Below are positions 1-7,050 of a stretch of DNA of 27,789 bases, in pieces; the first letter of the stretch is position 1, and each line of letters starts with the position of its first letter. Under the pieces are notes generated by a model. It ran no database searches, was not told the DNA's origin, and saw only the letters and a program-made list of their open reading frames with translations. This stretch comes from Pseudomonadota bacterium (GTDB lineage: Bacteria > Pseudomonadota > Gammaproteobacteria > Xanthomonadales > Xanthomonadaceae), in the NCBI GenBank assembly GCA_023399815.1, contig JAEWOJ010000191.1, forward strand, positions 1 to 27,789, read 5' to 3'. Position numbers and translations under genes: made by a program.

Positions 1-1415
1 CGGCGCGGCCCTGCGACGACCGCCGCCTGGACGCCGCGCTGCAACTGGCGGCCGAAGCCCACGGCCTGCGCCGCGCGCCGCGGCTGATGCTCAGCGCAGC
101 CGTCGATTCGCCGCAGCTGGTCGGGCCGTGGCGGCCGGTGCTGCTGCTGCCGGCGCGCGGCGTGTCGCGCATGGGCGACGACGACCTGGACATGGCGCTG
201 ACCCACGAGCTGGTGCACCTGCAACGCAGCGACCTGTGGTGGGGCCTGCTGCCGGCGCTGTCGCAGCACCTGTTCTTCTTCCACCCGCTGGTGCACCTGG
301 CGGCCCGCGAGTACGCCATCGCCCGCGAAGCGGCGGTCGATGCGGCGGTGGTCGCCGGCGACCGCCATTGCCGCCAGCACTACGGACGCCTGCTGCTGCA
401 GCTGGGCGTCGCCCCCCGACCCGGCGCCGGCCTCGCCAGCGCCTCGCCCACCTTCCTCAGCCTCAAGCGGAGACTGCTCATGCTGCAGAACACTTCCTCC
501 TTCCCGCGCGTGGGCGCGGGCCTGATCGTCGCCGCGGTGGCCCTGGTCGGCGTGCTGCCGATGCGCCTGGTCGCCATGCCGGCGCCCCCGGCTCCGCCGC
601 CGGTCCCTGCGGCACCGGCGGTTCCCGCTCCCCCGGCGCCCCCGGCCGCGCCGGTGGCCGACCACTCGGTGGTGCGCACGGTCATCTCGGCCAAGGGCGC
701 GGCGCCGGCACTGCCCGCTCCCCCGGCGCCGCCTGCCGCTCCGGCCGCGCCTGCGGTCCCGCCGGCACCTCCCGCGCCGCCGATCTCGACCAAGGGCGTG
801 ATCCATCTCCCGCAGGACCCGAGCAGCAACGGCTACGTGCTGCTTAAGGACGACCGCAACATCATGAACGGCTCCATCGCCGACCTGCAGCAGGCGCGGC
901 AACTGGACGATGGCAGTGGCGTGCTGCTGCTGCGCCGCGACGGCCGCGCCTATGTCGTGCGCGACGCCGGGCTGATGGAGCGCTTCCAGCAGGCGTTCGC
1001 GGAGAGCTCGCGGCTGGGCGAGGAACAAGGGCGGCTCGGCGAACGGCAGGGCAAGCTCGGCGGGCGCCAGGGCGAGATCGGCGCGCGCATGGGCGAAGCC
1101 GGCGCCCGCATCGGCGCGCTGGCCGCGCGCCAGGCGGAACTCGCGCTGGCCGCGCATTCCGAGGAGAACAGGGCGTTGATGCGCGAGAAGGCCGAGGCCG
1201 CACGCCGCGAGGCCGAGAAGATCCGGGCGGAACTGGATACTCCCGCCCTGCGCGCGGAGATGCAGGAACTGGCGCGCCGGCAGGCGGAACTGGGCAAGCA
1301 GCAGGCCGAGCTTGGCCGCCAGCAGGCCGAGGCCAGCGTGCGCGCGCGGCGCGCGGCCGAACAACTGATCGAGCAGGCGATCCGCAGCGGGGTTGCGCAG
1401 CCGGTCGAGGGGTGA
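1..1415 (+). CDS. M56 (BlaR1/MecR1-like) membrane zinc metallopeptidase, 5' end cut off by window
   Basis: The reading frame is open from the first bases, so the start and the N-terminal membrane helices lie outside the window. The zinc site HELVH is encoded at 204-218 and is followed by RSD and, about 35 residues on, by REAAVD, which matches the 'E-x-A-C-D' region of M56 peptidases. A hydrophobic helix (about 510-575) leads into two Ala/Pro-rich stretches (about 580-780) and then a charged C-terminus made of heptads (1014-1139 and 1269-1331). BlaR1 itself ends in a penicillin-binding sensor domain; none is seen here, so beta-lactam sensing is not supported. M56 relatives usually sit next to a BlaI-type repressor, which would be upstream and out of view. 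Inferred role: an inner-membrane protease-sensor whose long stalk reaches into the periplasm. The family call is firm; substrate and signal are unknown. The gene converges with mrfB. Confidence 0.88.
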   Translation, partial: ARPCDDRRLDAALQLAAEAHGLRRAPRLMLSAAVDSPQLVGPWRPVLLLPARGVSRMGDDDLDMALTHELVHLQRSDLWWGLLPALSQHLFFFHPLVHLAAREYAIAREAAVDAAVVAGDRHCRQHYGRLLLQLGVAPRPGAGLASASPTFLSLKRRLLMLQNTSSFPRVGAGLIVAAVALVGVLPMRLVAMPAPPAPPPVPAAPAVPAPPAPPAAPVADHSVVRTVISAKGAAPALPAPPAPPAAPAAPAVPPAPPAPPISTKGVIHLPQDPSSNGYVLLKDDRNIMNGSIADLQQARQLDDGSGVLLLRRDGRAYVVRDAGLMERFQQAFAESSRLGEEQGRLGERQGKLGGRQGEIGARMGEAGARIGALAARQAELALAAHSEENRALMREKAEAARREAEKIRAELDTPALRAEMQELARRQAELGKQQAELGRQQAEASVRARRAAEQLIEQAIRSGVAQPVEG

Positions 1416-1434
1416 GGGGCGAGGCTGTAGAGCC

Positions 1435-1490
1435 AAAGCACCCCTCCCTGACCCTCCCCCTCGCGCTTTGCGCGAAAGGGAGGGGGAAAG
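1435..1490. repeat. Palindromic intergenic element, copy A
   Basis: The copy begins AAAGCACCCCTCCCTGACC, then has a C-rich arm, a tip CGCGC-ttt-GCGCG, and a G-rich arm. The same layout recurs at 24551-24602 and, on the other strand, at 24486-24536. It lies between convergent genes, where the hairpin could also end transcription from both sides, but no T-tract is present. Confidence 0.7.
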
Positions 1491-1580
1491 CGGCGGCGCT
1501 GCCGCGTCGCCATGTTGGGTGCTTGGTACCTATGTCGGGTGCTCGGTACTCGTTGAATGCTGCCGGCTCTGGGCTCTGCT

Positions 1581-1618
1581 CCCTCCCTTTCGCGCAAGGC
1601 GCGAAGGGGAGGGGTAAA
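1581..1618. repeat. Palindromic intergenic element, copy B (inverted, partial)
   Basis: A hairpin with tip CGCGC-aag-GCGCG and arms rich in C (left) and G (right). Read on the minus strand it resembles copy A at 1435-1490 but lacks the AAAGCA lead. The two copies face each other across about 90 bp. That spacer has a short direct repeat of GGGTGCTTGGTAC and GGGTGCTCGGTAC near 1516-1550. The arrangement looks like a paired REP/BIME-type unit. Confidence 0.65.
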
Positions 1619-1653
1619 GCCTCCCACGACGCAGCCAACCCGCCGCGCAATCC

Positions 1654-2745
1654 TCAGCCTTCGGCCACCAGCGCGGGTTCTTCCGCCTCGGCCTGCACCA
1701 GGCGCAGGAACAGCTGCGCCAGCGTCACCACGTCCTGATGGTTGTGTTCGCCGACGCGGCGCAGGTTGCGCGCGCTGCCGCCGCGCAGATAGTCCAGCCA
1801 TGCGGCCGGCGCTTCCGAGCCGGGCAGGTCGTCCTCGCGCTGGATGCGCAGCAGCTGGCGCTCGATGGTCGCCAGCCGGCAGTTCTCCCAGGTGCCGCGG
1901 TAGCGGCGGCGGGTGGGGAACAGCAGGTCCACGTGGTCCAGCGCGGAAATCGGATCGCCGCGCCGCGCCAGCCGGTAGCGCGTCTTCAACAACGGCGCGT
2001 CGTAGCAGCGGCCGTTGTAGCTGGACAGCACCGTGGTCGGCGCCAGCCAGCCGGCGAAGACTTCCAGCATCGCGCTCTCCGCGCCCATCGTCGCCATCAG
2101 CAGCTGGCGCACGCGCAGCCCGTCGCCGCGCACGGCGTCGCGATGCCAGTCGGCCGCGCCGATCATGAAGGCGCGGGTACCGGTGCCGCCGGCCAGGCCG
2201 GTGGTCTCGGTGTCGAAGAACAGCAGGTCGCGCGGCGGCACCGCTTCGTCCGGGCGCCTGCTGAAGGCCAGCGACAGCGGCTGCGCGGGAATCGGCTGCG
2301 GCAAGAAGGCTTCGATCAGGTGCAGCCCGGGCGCGATCTCGGTGCCGGGCAGGTCGCGGTCGAGGCCGCCGCATTCGGTGCGTGGCGCAGGCGCGATGGC
2401 GCGGTTGCGGGTTGCCAGCAAGCGGCGCAGGGCACCGCCATCCTGCACGCGAGGCGTGGCCGATGCCGGCTTGTGCCGGATCTGGTCCACCCAGCCGAAG
2501 ACCGATGCTTCGCGCGCCAATGGCTTCGGCTGTTGTAGGAGCGACGCCAGTCGCGAAGCCGATGAATCCGCCGAAGCCGGTGAAGCACCGGGTGCATCCG
2601 GAGAAACGGGCATTGCCTCGGCTTCCAAGTGCGTCGGCTTCGCGACTGGCGTCGCTCCTACAAAAGCTCCTGCAGGAGCAGCAGGAACATCCGCGTGGCC
2701 GGCCTGCTTCCGCAGCGCCTTCAGCTTGTCCAGGCTGATGCTCAT
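1654..2745 (-). CDS. mrfB: MrfB/YprB-like DEDD exonuclease (ribonuclease H-like fold)
   Basis: A 363-aa protein that I read as the nuclease half of an MrfAB-like repair pair; in Bacillus subtilis MrfA/MrfB act in UvrABC-independent repair of mitomycin C damage. Exonuclease motifs are visible: FDTETTGL (D178, E180), SSYNGRCYDAPLL (N244, D249) and EHNHQDVV (H334, D338). The N-terminal 150 residues are poorly conserved in look and include a linker encoded by two inverted repeat arms (residues 28-38 and 62-71). The start is ATG at 2745-2743, which overlaps the TGA of the upstream helicase gene as ATGA, so translation is probably coupled. An open frame continues upstream to 3291, but it would run antisense in composition through the helicase gene, so the longer start is rejected. 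The TPR region reported for B. subtilis MrfB is not obvious here. Confidence 0.85.
   Translation of the reverse strand: MSISLDKLKALRKQAGHADVPAAPAGAFVGATPVAKPTHLEAEAMPVSPDAPGASPASADSSASRLASLLQQPKPLAREASVFGWVDQIRHKPASATPRVQDGGALRRLLATRNRAIAPAPRTECGGLDRDLPGTEIAPGLHLIEAFLPQPIPAQPLSLAFSRRPDEAVPPRDLLFFDTETTGLAGGTGTRAFMIGAADWHRDAVRGDGLRVRQLLMATMGAESAMLEVFAGWLAPTTVLSSYNGRCYDAPLLKTRYRLARRGDPISALDHVDLLFPTRRRYRGTWENCRLATIERQLLRIQREDDLPGSEAPAAWLDYLRGGSARNLRRVGEHNHQDVVTLAQLFLRLVQAEAEEPALVAEG
2533..2663. repeat. Inverted pair of 30-bp xanthomonad-type repeats inside mrfB
   Basis: The arm at 2533-2562 (TTGTAGGAGCGACGCCAGTC, then GCGAAGCCGA) is repeated as its exact reverse complement at 2634-2663, with a 71-bp spacer. 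Both arms are in frame with mrfB. A 14-bp palindrome GCTCCTGCAGGAGC follows at 2666-2679. The motif GTAGGAGCGACG...GTCGCG is a known intergenic repeat type in xanthomonads. The first ten bases of another copy may be at the window end (27780-27789). Confidence 0.85.
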
Positions 2746-5234
2746 GGCAGCAGGTCGAGCGCCTCGTCCGCTTCGTCGGCCATGACGGCCTGCACCTGAT
2801 CGCAGCGCTCGTCGGACAGCAGCGACAGCACCCGCAGCGCCAGTGAGCGCGGCGTCTGGCCCTGGCCTTCCTCCTGCGCGGCGAGTACCGGGCCGACGCA
2901 GGCCGGGCAGCCGGCGCTGCAGTCGCAGCGCTCCACCAGTTCCAGCGCGCGCTGCACCAGTTCGCCCTGGCGCAGCCACAGCGGTTCGCTCAGGCCCACG
3001 CCGCCGGGGAAGTTGTCGTACAGGTACACGGTGGGCACGAAGCTCTGCATCAGCTCCACCGCGCCTTCGCCGCCCTCGTTGCCGCGCAGCTGGCCGCGGC
3101 CGGTCTGGTCGGCCACCGCGAACCAGGCGCCGTCGCCGCTGCCCACCGCCTTCTGCAGGTCGCGCGCATCGGCCATCACCGCCACGGTGGCGACGATGTG
3201 CAGCGCGTATGCCGCGCCGAGGAAGCCGTCCAGCGCGTCCTGCTTCTGCGCGAAGCTGCGCAGCAAGGTGGCCTGCGGCAGCTGCCACCACACCGCGGTG
3301 GTGTGCAGCTCCTGGTCGGGCAGGTTGACCGGGCCGTAGCCGATGTTCTCGTGCGTGTAGTAGCGGATCTTCTTGTAGCCGGCCACGCGCCGCACCACGT
3401 GCACTTCGCCGTGGTGCGAATCGCCCAGCCCCGCGCCGTTGCCGTCGAAACGGTCCAGCACCTTCAACTTGGTGAAGTCGATGCTGTCGGTGTAGTAGTC
3501 AACAAAGGTGCGGGTGACGTAGGCCTTGCGCCCGTCCCAGTCCAGCCGTTCCACCTGGTAGGGCGTGCTCTGCACCATGTGGATCGCGCCTTCGTACAGG
3601 GTCAGTGCGGCGGCGGAATAATCCACCTCGGCGATGATCTGCTGCTTGCCGTCGCTGCGGTCGACGACGACGAAGTTGCCGTCGGCCACCGCGCGCAGGC
3701 TCACTGCGTTGGCCGGATAGCTGTCGGCGATCCACTCCCAGCGGTCGCCTTCCTGATGCACCACCTCGCTCTCGGCCAGCGCCTGCAGGAACACCAGCGG
3801 GTCGATCGGGCCGAACGGCTCGCCGCTCATGAACGGCAGCTCGAACGCGGCGCAGCGGATGTGGTCGAACAAAATCAGCGGCTGGTCCGGCGCGGTGCGC
3901 GCGTGTTCGGGCGTGGCGTTGGCGAAGAAGTCCGGGTGCCGCACCACGTACTGGTCCAGCGGCTGGCTGCTGGCGACCATCACGCCCAGCGCGGCCTGCT
4001 GGCGGCGGCCGGCGCGGCCGAAGCGCTGCCACGTCGCGGCGACGCTGCCGGGGTAGCCGTTGAGCACCACCACGTCGAGCGCGCCGATGTCCACGCCCAG
4101 TTCCAGCGCCGAGGTGCTGACGATGCCGTCGATGGTGCCCGCCCGCATCGCGCGCTCGACCTCGCGCCGCTCGGTCGGCAGGTAGCCGCCGCGATAGGCG
4201 CGGATGCGCGCCGGCTTGCGCGGGTCGTTGTCGAAGATGTCCTTCAGGTACTTGGTCAGCACCTCGACCATCAGCCGCGTCTGTGCGAATACCAGCGTCT
4301 TCAACCCGCTCTTGATCGCGATGCGGGCGATGCGGTTGGCCTGCGAGCGCGCCGAGGCGCGCAGGCCCAGGTCGGGGTTGATCACCGGCGGGTTCCACAG
4401 CAATACATGCTTCGGTCCGCTGGGCGCGCCGGATTCGGTGATCGCATGCACGCGTTCCTCGACCAGCGCCTCGGCGTGCGCATGCGGGTTGCCGATGGTG
4501 GCCGAGCACAGGATGAACTGCGGTTGCACGCCGTAGAACGCGCAGATGCGCTTGAGCCGGCGGATGACGTTGGTGACGTGGCTGCCGAACACGCCGCGAT
4601 AGGTGTGGATCTCGTCGATCACCACGTAGCGCAGGTTCTCGAAGAACTGCGCCCACTTGGTGTGGTGCGGCAGGATCGCCTGGTGCAGCATGTCCGGGTT
4701 GCTGACCACGATGTCGCCATGCAGGCGGATCGCCTGCCGCGCGTCGCCCGGGGTGTCGCCGTCGAAGGTGAAGGCCTTCACGCCGAGGTCGCCGGCACGG
4801 TTGAGTTCCAGCAGCTCGGCCACCTGGTCCTGCGCCAACGCCTTGGTCGGGAACAGGTACAACGCCTTGGCGTTGCCGGCCATGGCCGCGCTCACCACCG
4901 GCAGCGTGTAGCACAGCGACTTGCCCGACGCGGTGGGAGTGACGATGGCGACGTGCTCGCCGCACTGGGTCGCGGCCCAGGCCTCGGCCTGGTGCGAATA
5001 CAGCTGCTCGATGCCGCGCGCCTTCAGCGCCGCCTTCAATGCCTCGGGCACGTCGTCGGGGATCGGCGCGTAGCTGCCCTCGCGGCCGGGAATCGTGAAG
5101 CTGCCCGTCACCCGGTCGCCGTAGCGCCGTGCCAGCCGCCGGCCGAGCAGCGCGCCGTCGCGCGAGGGCAGGCCATCGGTGGTCGCCAGCGCCCGTTCGC
5201 TGGCTTCGGTGCGGGGAGCGAGGGAAAACGCCAT
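2742..5234 (-). CDS. mrfA: MrfA/YprA-like DEAD/DEAH-box helicase with C-terminal four-Cys (DUF1998-type) domain
   Basis: An 830-aa superfamily-2 helicase. Visible motifs are HQAEAW near residue 81, Walker A TPTASGKS (99-106), DEIH (207-210) and SAT (244-246); further on are STSALELGVDIG and the arginine-finger region QRFGRAGRRQ. The C-terminus has Cys 770, 772, 776 and 779 in CDCSAGCPAC, the zinc-binding signature of the MrfA/Hrq1-like group. MrfA is a 3'-5' DNA helicase, and its partner nuclease MrfB is encoded immediately downstream with an ATGA overlap. I chose ATG at 5234 (protein begins MAFSLAPR). An in-frame GTG at 5270 would add 12 residues, and neither start has a strong Shine-Dalgarno. 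Likely role: DNA-crosslink or adduct repair in the cytoplasm. It is divergent from the small secreted-protein gene at 5366. Confidence 0.9.
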   Translation of the reverse strand: MAFSLAPRTEASERALATTDGLPSRDGALLGRRLARRYGDRVTGSFTIPGREGSYAPIPDDVPEALKAALKARGIEQLYSHQAEAWAATQCGEHVAIVTPTASGKSLCYTLPVVSAAMAGNAKALYLFPTKALAQDQVAELLELNRAGDLGVKAFTFDGDTPGDARQAIRLHGDIVVSNPDMLHQAILPHHTKWAQFFENLRYVVIDEIHTYRGVFGSHVTNVIRRLKRICAFYGVQPQFILCSATIGNPHAHAEALVEERVHAITESGAPSGPKHVLLWNPPVINPDLGLRASARSQANRIARIAIKSGLKTLVFAQTRLMVEVLTKYLKDIFDNDPRKPARIRAYRGGYLPTERREVERAMRAGTIDGIVSTSALELGVDIGALDVVVLNGYPGSVAATWQRFGRAGRRQQAALGVMVASSQPLDQYVVRHPDFFANATPEHARTAPDQPLILFDHIRCAAFELPFMSGEPFGPIDPLVFLQALAESEVVHQEGDRWEWIADSYPANAVSLRAVADGNFVVVDRSDGKQQIIAEVDYSAAALTLYEGAIHMVQSTPYQVERLDWDGRKAYVTRTFVDYYTDSIDFTKLKVLDRFDGNGAGLGDSHHGEVHVVRRVAGYKKIRYYTHENIGYGPVNLPDQELHTTAVWWQLPQATLLRSFAQKQDALDGFLGAAYALHIVATVAVMADARDLQKAVGSGDGAWFAVADQTGRGQLRGNEGGEGAVELMQSFVPTVYLYDNFPGGVGLSEPLWLRQGELVQRALELVERCDCSAGCPACVGPVLAAQEEGQGQTPRSLALRVLSLLSDERCDQVQAVMADEADEALDLLP

Positions 5235-5274
5235 GCCGGTGCTGCCGTTCAAAGGACGGCATGGAAGCACAAGG

Positions 5275-5295
5275 CCGTCTCAACCTGTGAGACGG
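5275..5295. promoter_or_regulatory. Inverted repeat in the mrfA / 5366-gene divergent region
   Basis: CCGTCTCA-acctg-TGAGACGG gives perfect 8-bp arms with a 5-bp spacer, 40 bp upstream of the mrfA start and 70 bp upstream of the divergent gene. The position suits an operator. It does not match the gammaproteobacterial LexA box (CTG-N10-CAG). The assignment rests on symmetry and location only. Confidence 0.35.
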
Positions 5296-5365
5296 GGGCG
5301 TCAACGAAATCCGAATCCGGCGTTCGTAAACTGCCGGCCCGGCAAGCGGGATGGAGGCGGCAACG

Positions 5366-5842
5366 GTGAAGGCGGGTGGATGGCGGACGATGGTGCTGGC
5401 CGGCGCATGGCTGGCGGGCACGGCGCAGGCGCAGCAGGCGACGACTGCCGAGGACCCGGTGTCCGCCACGGACGCCGCGCCGCCTGCCGCCGAAGGAGTG
5501 CGGACCCTGGAGGAAGTGCGCGCACTCAAGCCCGAGGACGACCCGCCGCTGGACCTGTACCGCTTCCGGAATCCGGTGAAGGTCGAATCCAACCGCTTCA
5601 GCCGCTCATGGAGCGAACCGCCCACGCCCGAGCAGGTCAGCCTGAGCGGCGGCTACCTGATGATGGGCATCAACTACGGCCTGATGGCCGCCGGCAAGGG
5701 ACTGCACACGCTGACCGGCGGCCGCGACCAGATCCAGTCCGCCGTCGCCCGCCCGCCGCCGGAACTGAGCGGGGAACAGGCGCGGCGCGCGCTGCTGTTC
5801 TGCCAGCAGCAGGAAGGCTGCGTGGCGCCTCCCGGCAATTGA
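5366..5842 (+). CDS. Small secreted protein of unknown function
   Basis: I do not recognise a family. I prefer the GTG start at 5366 because GGAGG (5353-5357) sits 8 bases before it; an in-frame ATG at 5351 would itself overlap that ribosome site. This gives 158 aa beginning MKAGGWRT. The N-terminus looks like a signal peptide: basic start, hydrophobic core MVLAGAWLAG, and a probable cut after TAQA. The mature protein is acidic and Pro-rich at first (residues about 30-60), then has a segment SLSGGYLMMGINYGLMAAGK that could be a short hydrophobic or amphipathic helix, and ends with two Cys (FCQQQEGC). Location is probably periplasm or outer membrane. It is divergent from mrfA, and a strong hairpin follows at 5889. 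Confidence 0.7.
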   Translation: MKAGGWRTMVLAGAWLAGTAQAQQATTAEDPVSATDAAPPAAEGVRTLEEVRALKPEDDPPLDLYRFRNPVKVESNRFSRSWSEPPTPEQVSLSGGYLMMGINYGLMAAGKGLHTLTGGRDQIQSAVARPPPELSGEQARRALLFCQQQEGCVAPPGN

Positions 5843-5888
5843 GGGCGTGCCTGCGTTCCGCCGTTGCCAGTCCGCGGGAGCGCGCTCG

Positions 5889-5930
5889 GGCGCGGATGCG
5901 CTTGCCCGGGAATCCACGGGCAAGCATCCG
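5889..5930. terminator. Long GC-rich hairpin after the secreted-protein gene
   Basis: CGCGGATG pairs with CATCCGCG, and CTTGCCCG pairs with CGGGCAAG. Together they make a 16-bp stem with a 2-base bulge (CG) on the left and an 8-base loop. No T-tract follows, so it may be a terminator that does not depend on U-pulling, an mRNA-stabilising 3' stem, or a single repeat element. Confidence 0.45.
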
Positions 5931-6011
5931 CGCAAGCGTGCTTCCCCAAATCCGTAATTCCAGCCGCATCGCGATCGCCTACCATGGCGCATCCTCGATG
6001 GGCGCAGCGCA

Positions 6012-7040
6012 GTGACCGACCTCCTTCTTCCCCTGAAGCCAGCGACGCCGCCGGCGCGCATCGCCGCCTGGATCCTGATGCTGCTGGGCATGTGGGTGGT
6101 GCTGGAACTGGGACTGGTGGCGACCCTGCTGTCCGGCCTGCTGGTGTTCCATCTCAGCCACGTGCTGGCCTCGACCGTCGAAGGCAGGCTGCCGCCGGGC
6201 CGCGCGCGGGCGATCGCGGTGGTGGTGCTGTCGGTGGCGGTGGTCGGCCTGCTCAGCCTGGCGATCGTCGTCGTGGTCTCCTTCTTCCGCAACGAGACCG
6301 GCGGTCCGGATGCGCTGCTGGCGCGCCTGATGGAAATCCTCAACAGCTCCCGCCACCAGGTCCCGGCGCTGCTGCAGCCCTACATCCCCGAGGACATGCA
6401 GGCGCTGCGCGCGGGGGTGAACGAGTGGGTGGCCGAGCATCGCCGCCAGCTCGGCGTCGCCGGCACGTCGGTGGTGCAGATCAGCGTGCGCGTGCTGATC
6501 GGCATGGTGCTGGGCGCGATGATCGCGCTGTACGACGAACTGCCGCTGCCGCGGATGGGCCCGCTGGCGCGGGAACTGGTCGGCCGCACCAGCCGCCTGG
6601 CCACGGCGTTCCGCCAGGTGGTGTTCGCCCAGCTCAAGATCTCGCTGCTCAACACCCTGTTCACCGCCATCTTCCTGCTCGGCGTGCTGCCCCTGCTGGG
6701 CATGCACCTGCCGCTGGCCAAGACCCTGGTGCTGATCACCTTCGTCGCCGGCCTGCTGCCGGTGGTGGGCAACGTCATCTCCAACACCGTGATCACCATC
6801 GTCGCGCTGTCGGTGTCGTTCTACGTCGCCGTGGCTGCGCTGCTGTTCCTGATCGTGATCCACAAGCTGGAGTACTTCCTCAACGCGCGCATCGTCGGCG
6901 GCGAGATCCGCGCCCATGCCTGGGAACTGCTGCTGGCGATGCTGGTGATGGAAGCGGCGTTCGGCTTGTCCGGGCTGGTCGCCGCGCCGGTGTTCTACGC
7001 CTACGTCAAGCGCGAACTGGTGGACCAGGGCTGGGTCTGA
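6012..7040 (+). CDS. AI-2E family transporter (PerM/UPF0118 family membrane protein)
   Basis: A 342-aa protein with a typical AI-2E/PerM layout. There are two or three N-terminal helices (within residues 15-95), a soluble amphipathic middle (about 100-150), and C-terminal helices that include the glycine/proline-rich TLVLITFVAGLLPVVGNVIS and the helix before HKLEYFLNARIVGG, a motif region strongly conserved in this family. The protein ends in a short charged tail. Family members include E. coli TqsA (AI-2 export) and others linked to Na+/H+ antiport or of unknown role, so the substrate cannot be named. The start is GTG at 6012; the ATGs just upstream (5984, 5998) are out of frame, and no clear Shine-Dalgarno is seen. 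It converges with the DUF3667 gene with only 10 bp between stops. Confidence 0.85.
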   Translation: MTDLLLPLKPATPPARIAAWILMLLGMWVVLELGLVATLLSGLLVFHLSHVLASTVEGRLPPGRARAIAVVVLSVAVVGLLSLAIVVVVSFFRNETGGPDALLARLMEILNSSRHQVPALLQPYIPEDMQALRAGVNEWVAEHRRQLGVAGTSVVQISVRVLIGMVLGAMIALYDELPLPRMGPLARELVGRTSRLATAFRQVVFAQLKISLLNTLFTAIFLLGVLPLLGMHLPLAKTLVLITFVAGLLPVVGNVISNTVITIVALSVSFYVAVAALLFLIVIHKLEYFLNARIVGGEIRAHAWELLLAMLVMEAAFGLSGLVAAPVFYAYVKRELVDQGWV

Positions 7041-7050
7041 GGGCCGCCGG

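Noticed and set aside
1..1415. BlaR1 beta-lactam sensor
   Set aside because: The protease domain fits, but the penicillin-binding domain is absent; the C-terminus is Pro/Ala-rich and heptad-repeated.
2746..3291. N-terminal extension of MrfB by 182 residues
   Set aside because: It overlaps the end of mrfA in another frame and is Arg/Gly/Ala-rich without structure; the ATGA start explains the gene better.
3198..5369. A 723-codon plus-strand frame across mrfA
   Set aside because: It is opposite to a helicase with all its motifs; composition (Val/His/Arg/Gln-rich) is that of a shadow frame.
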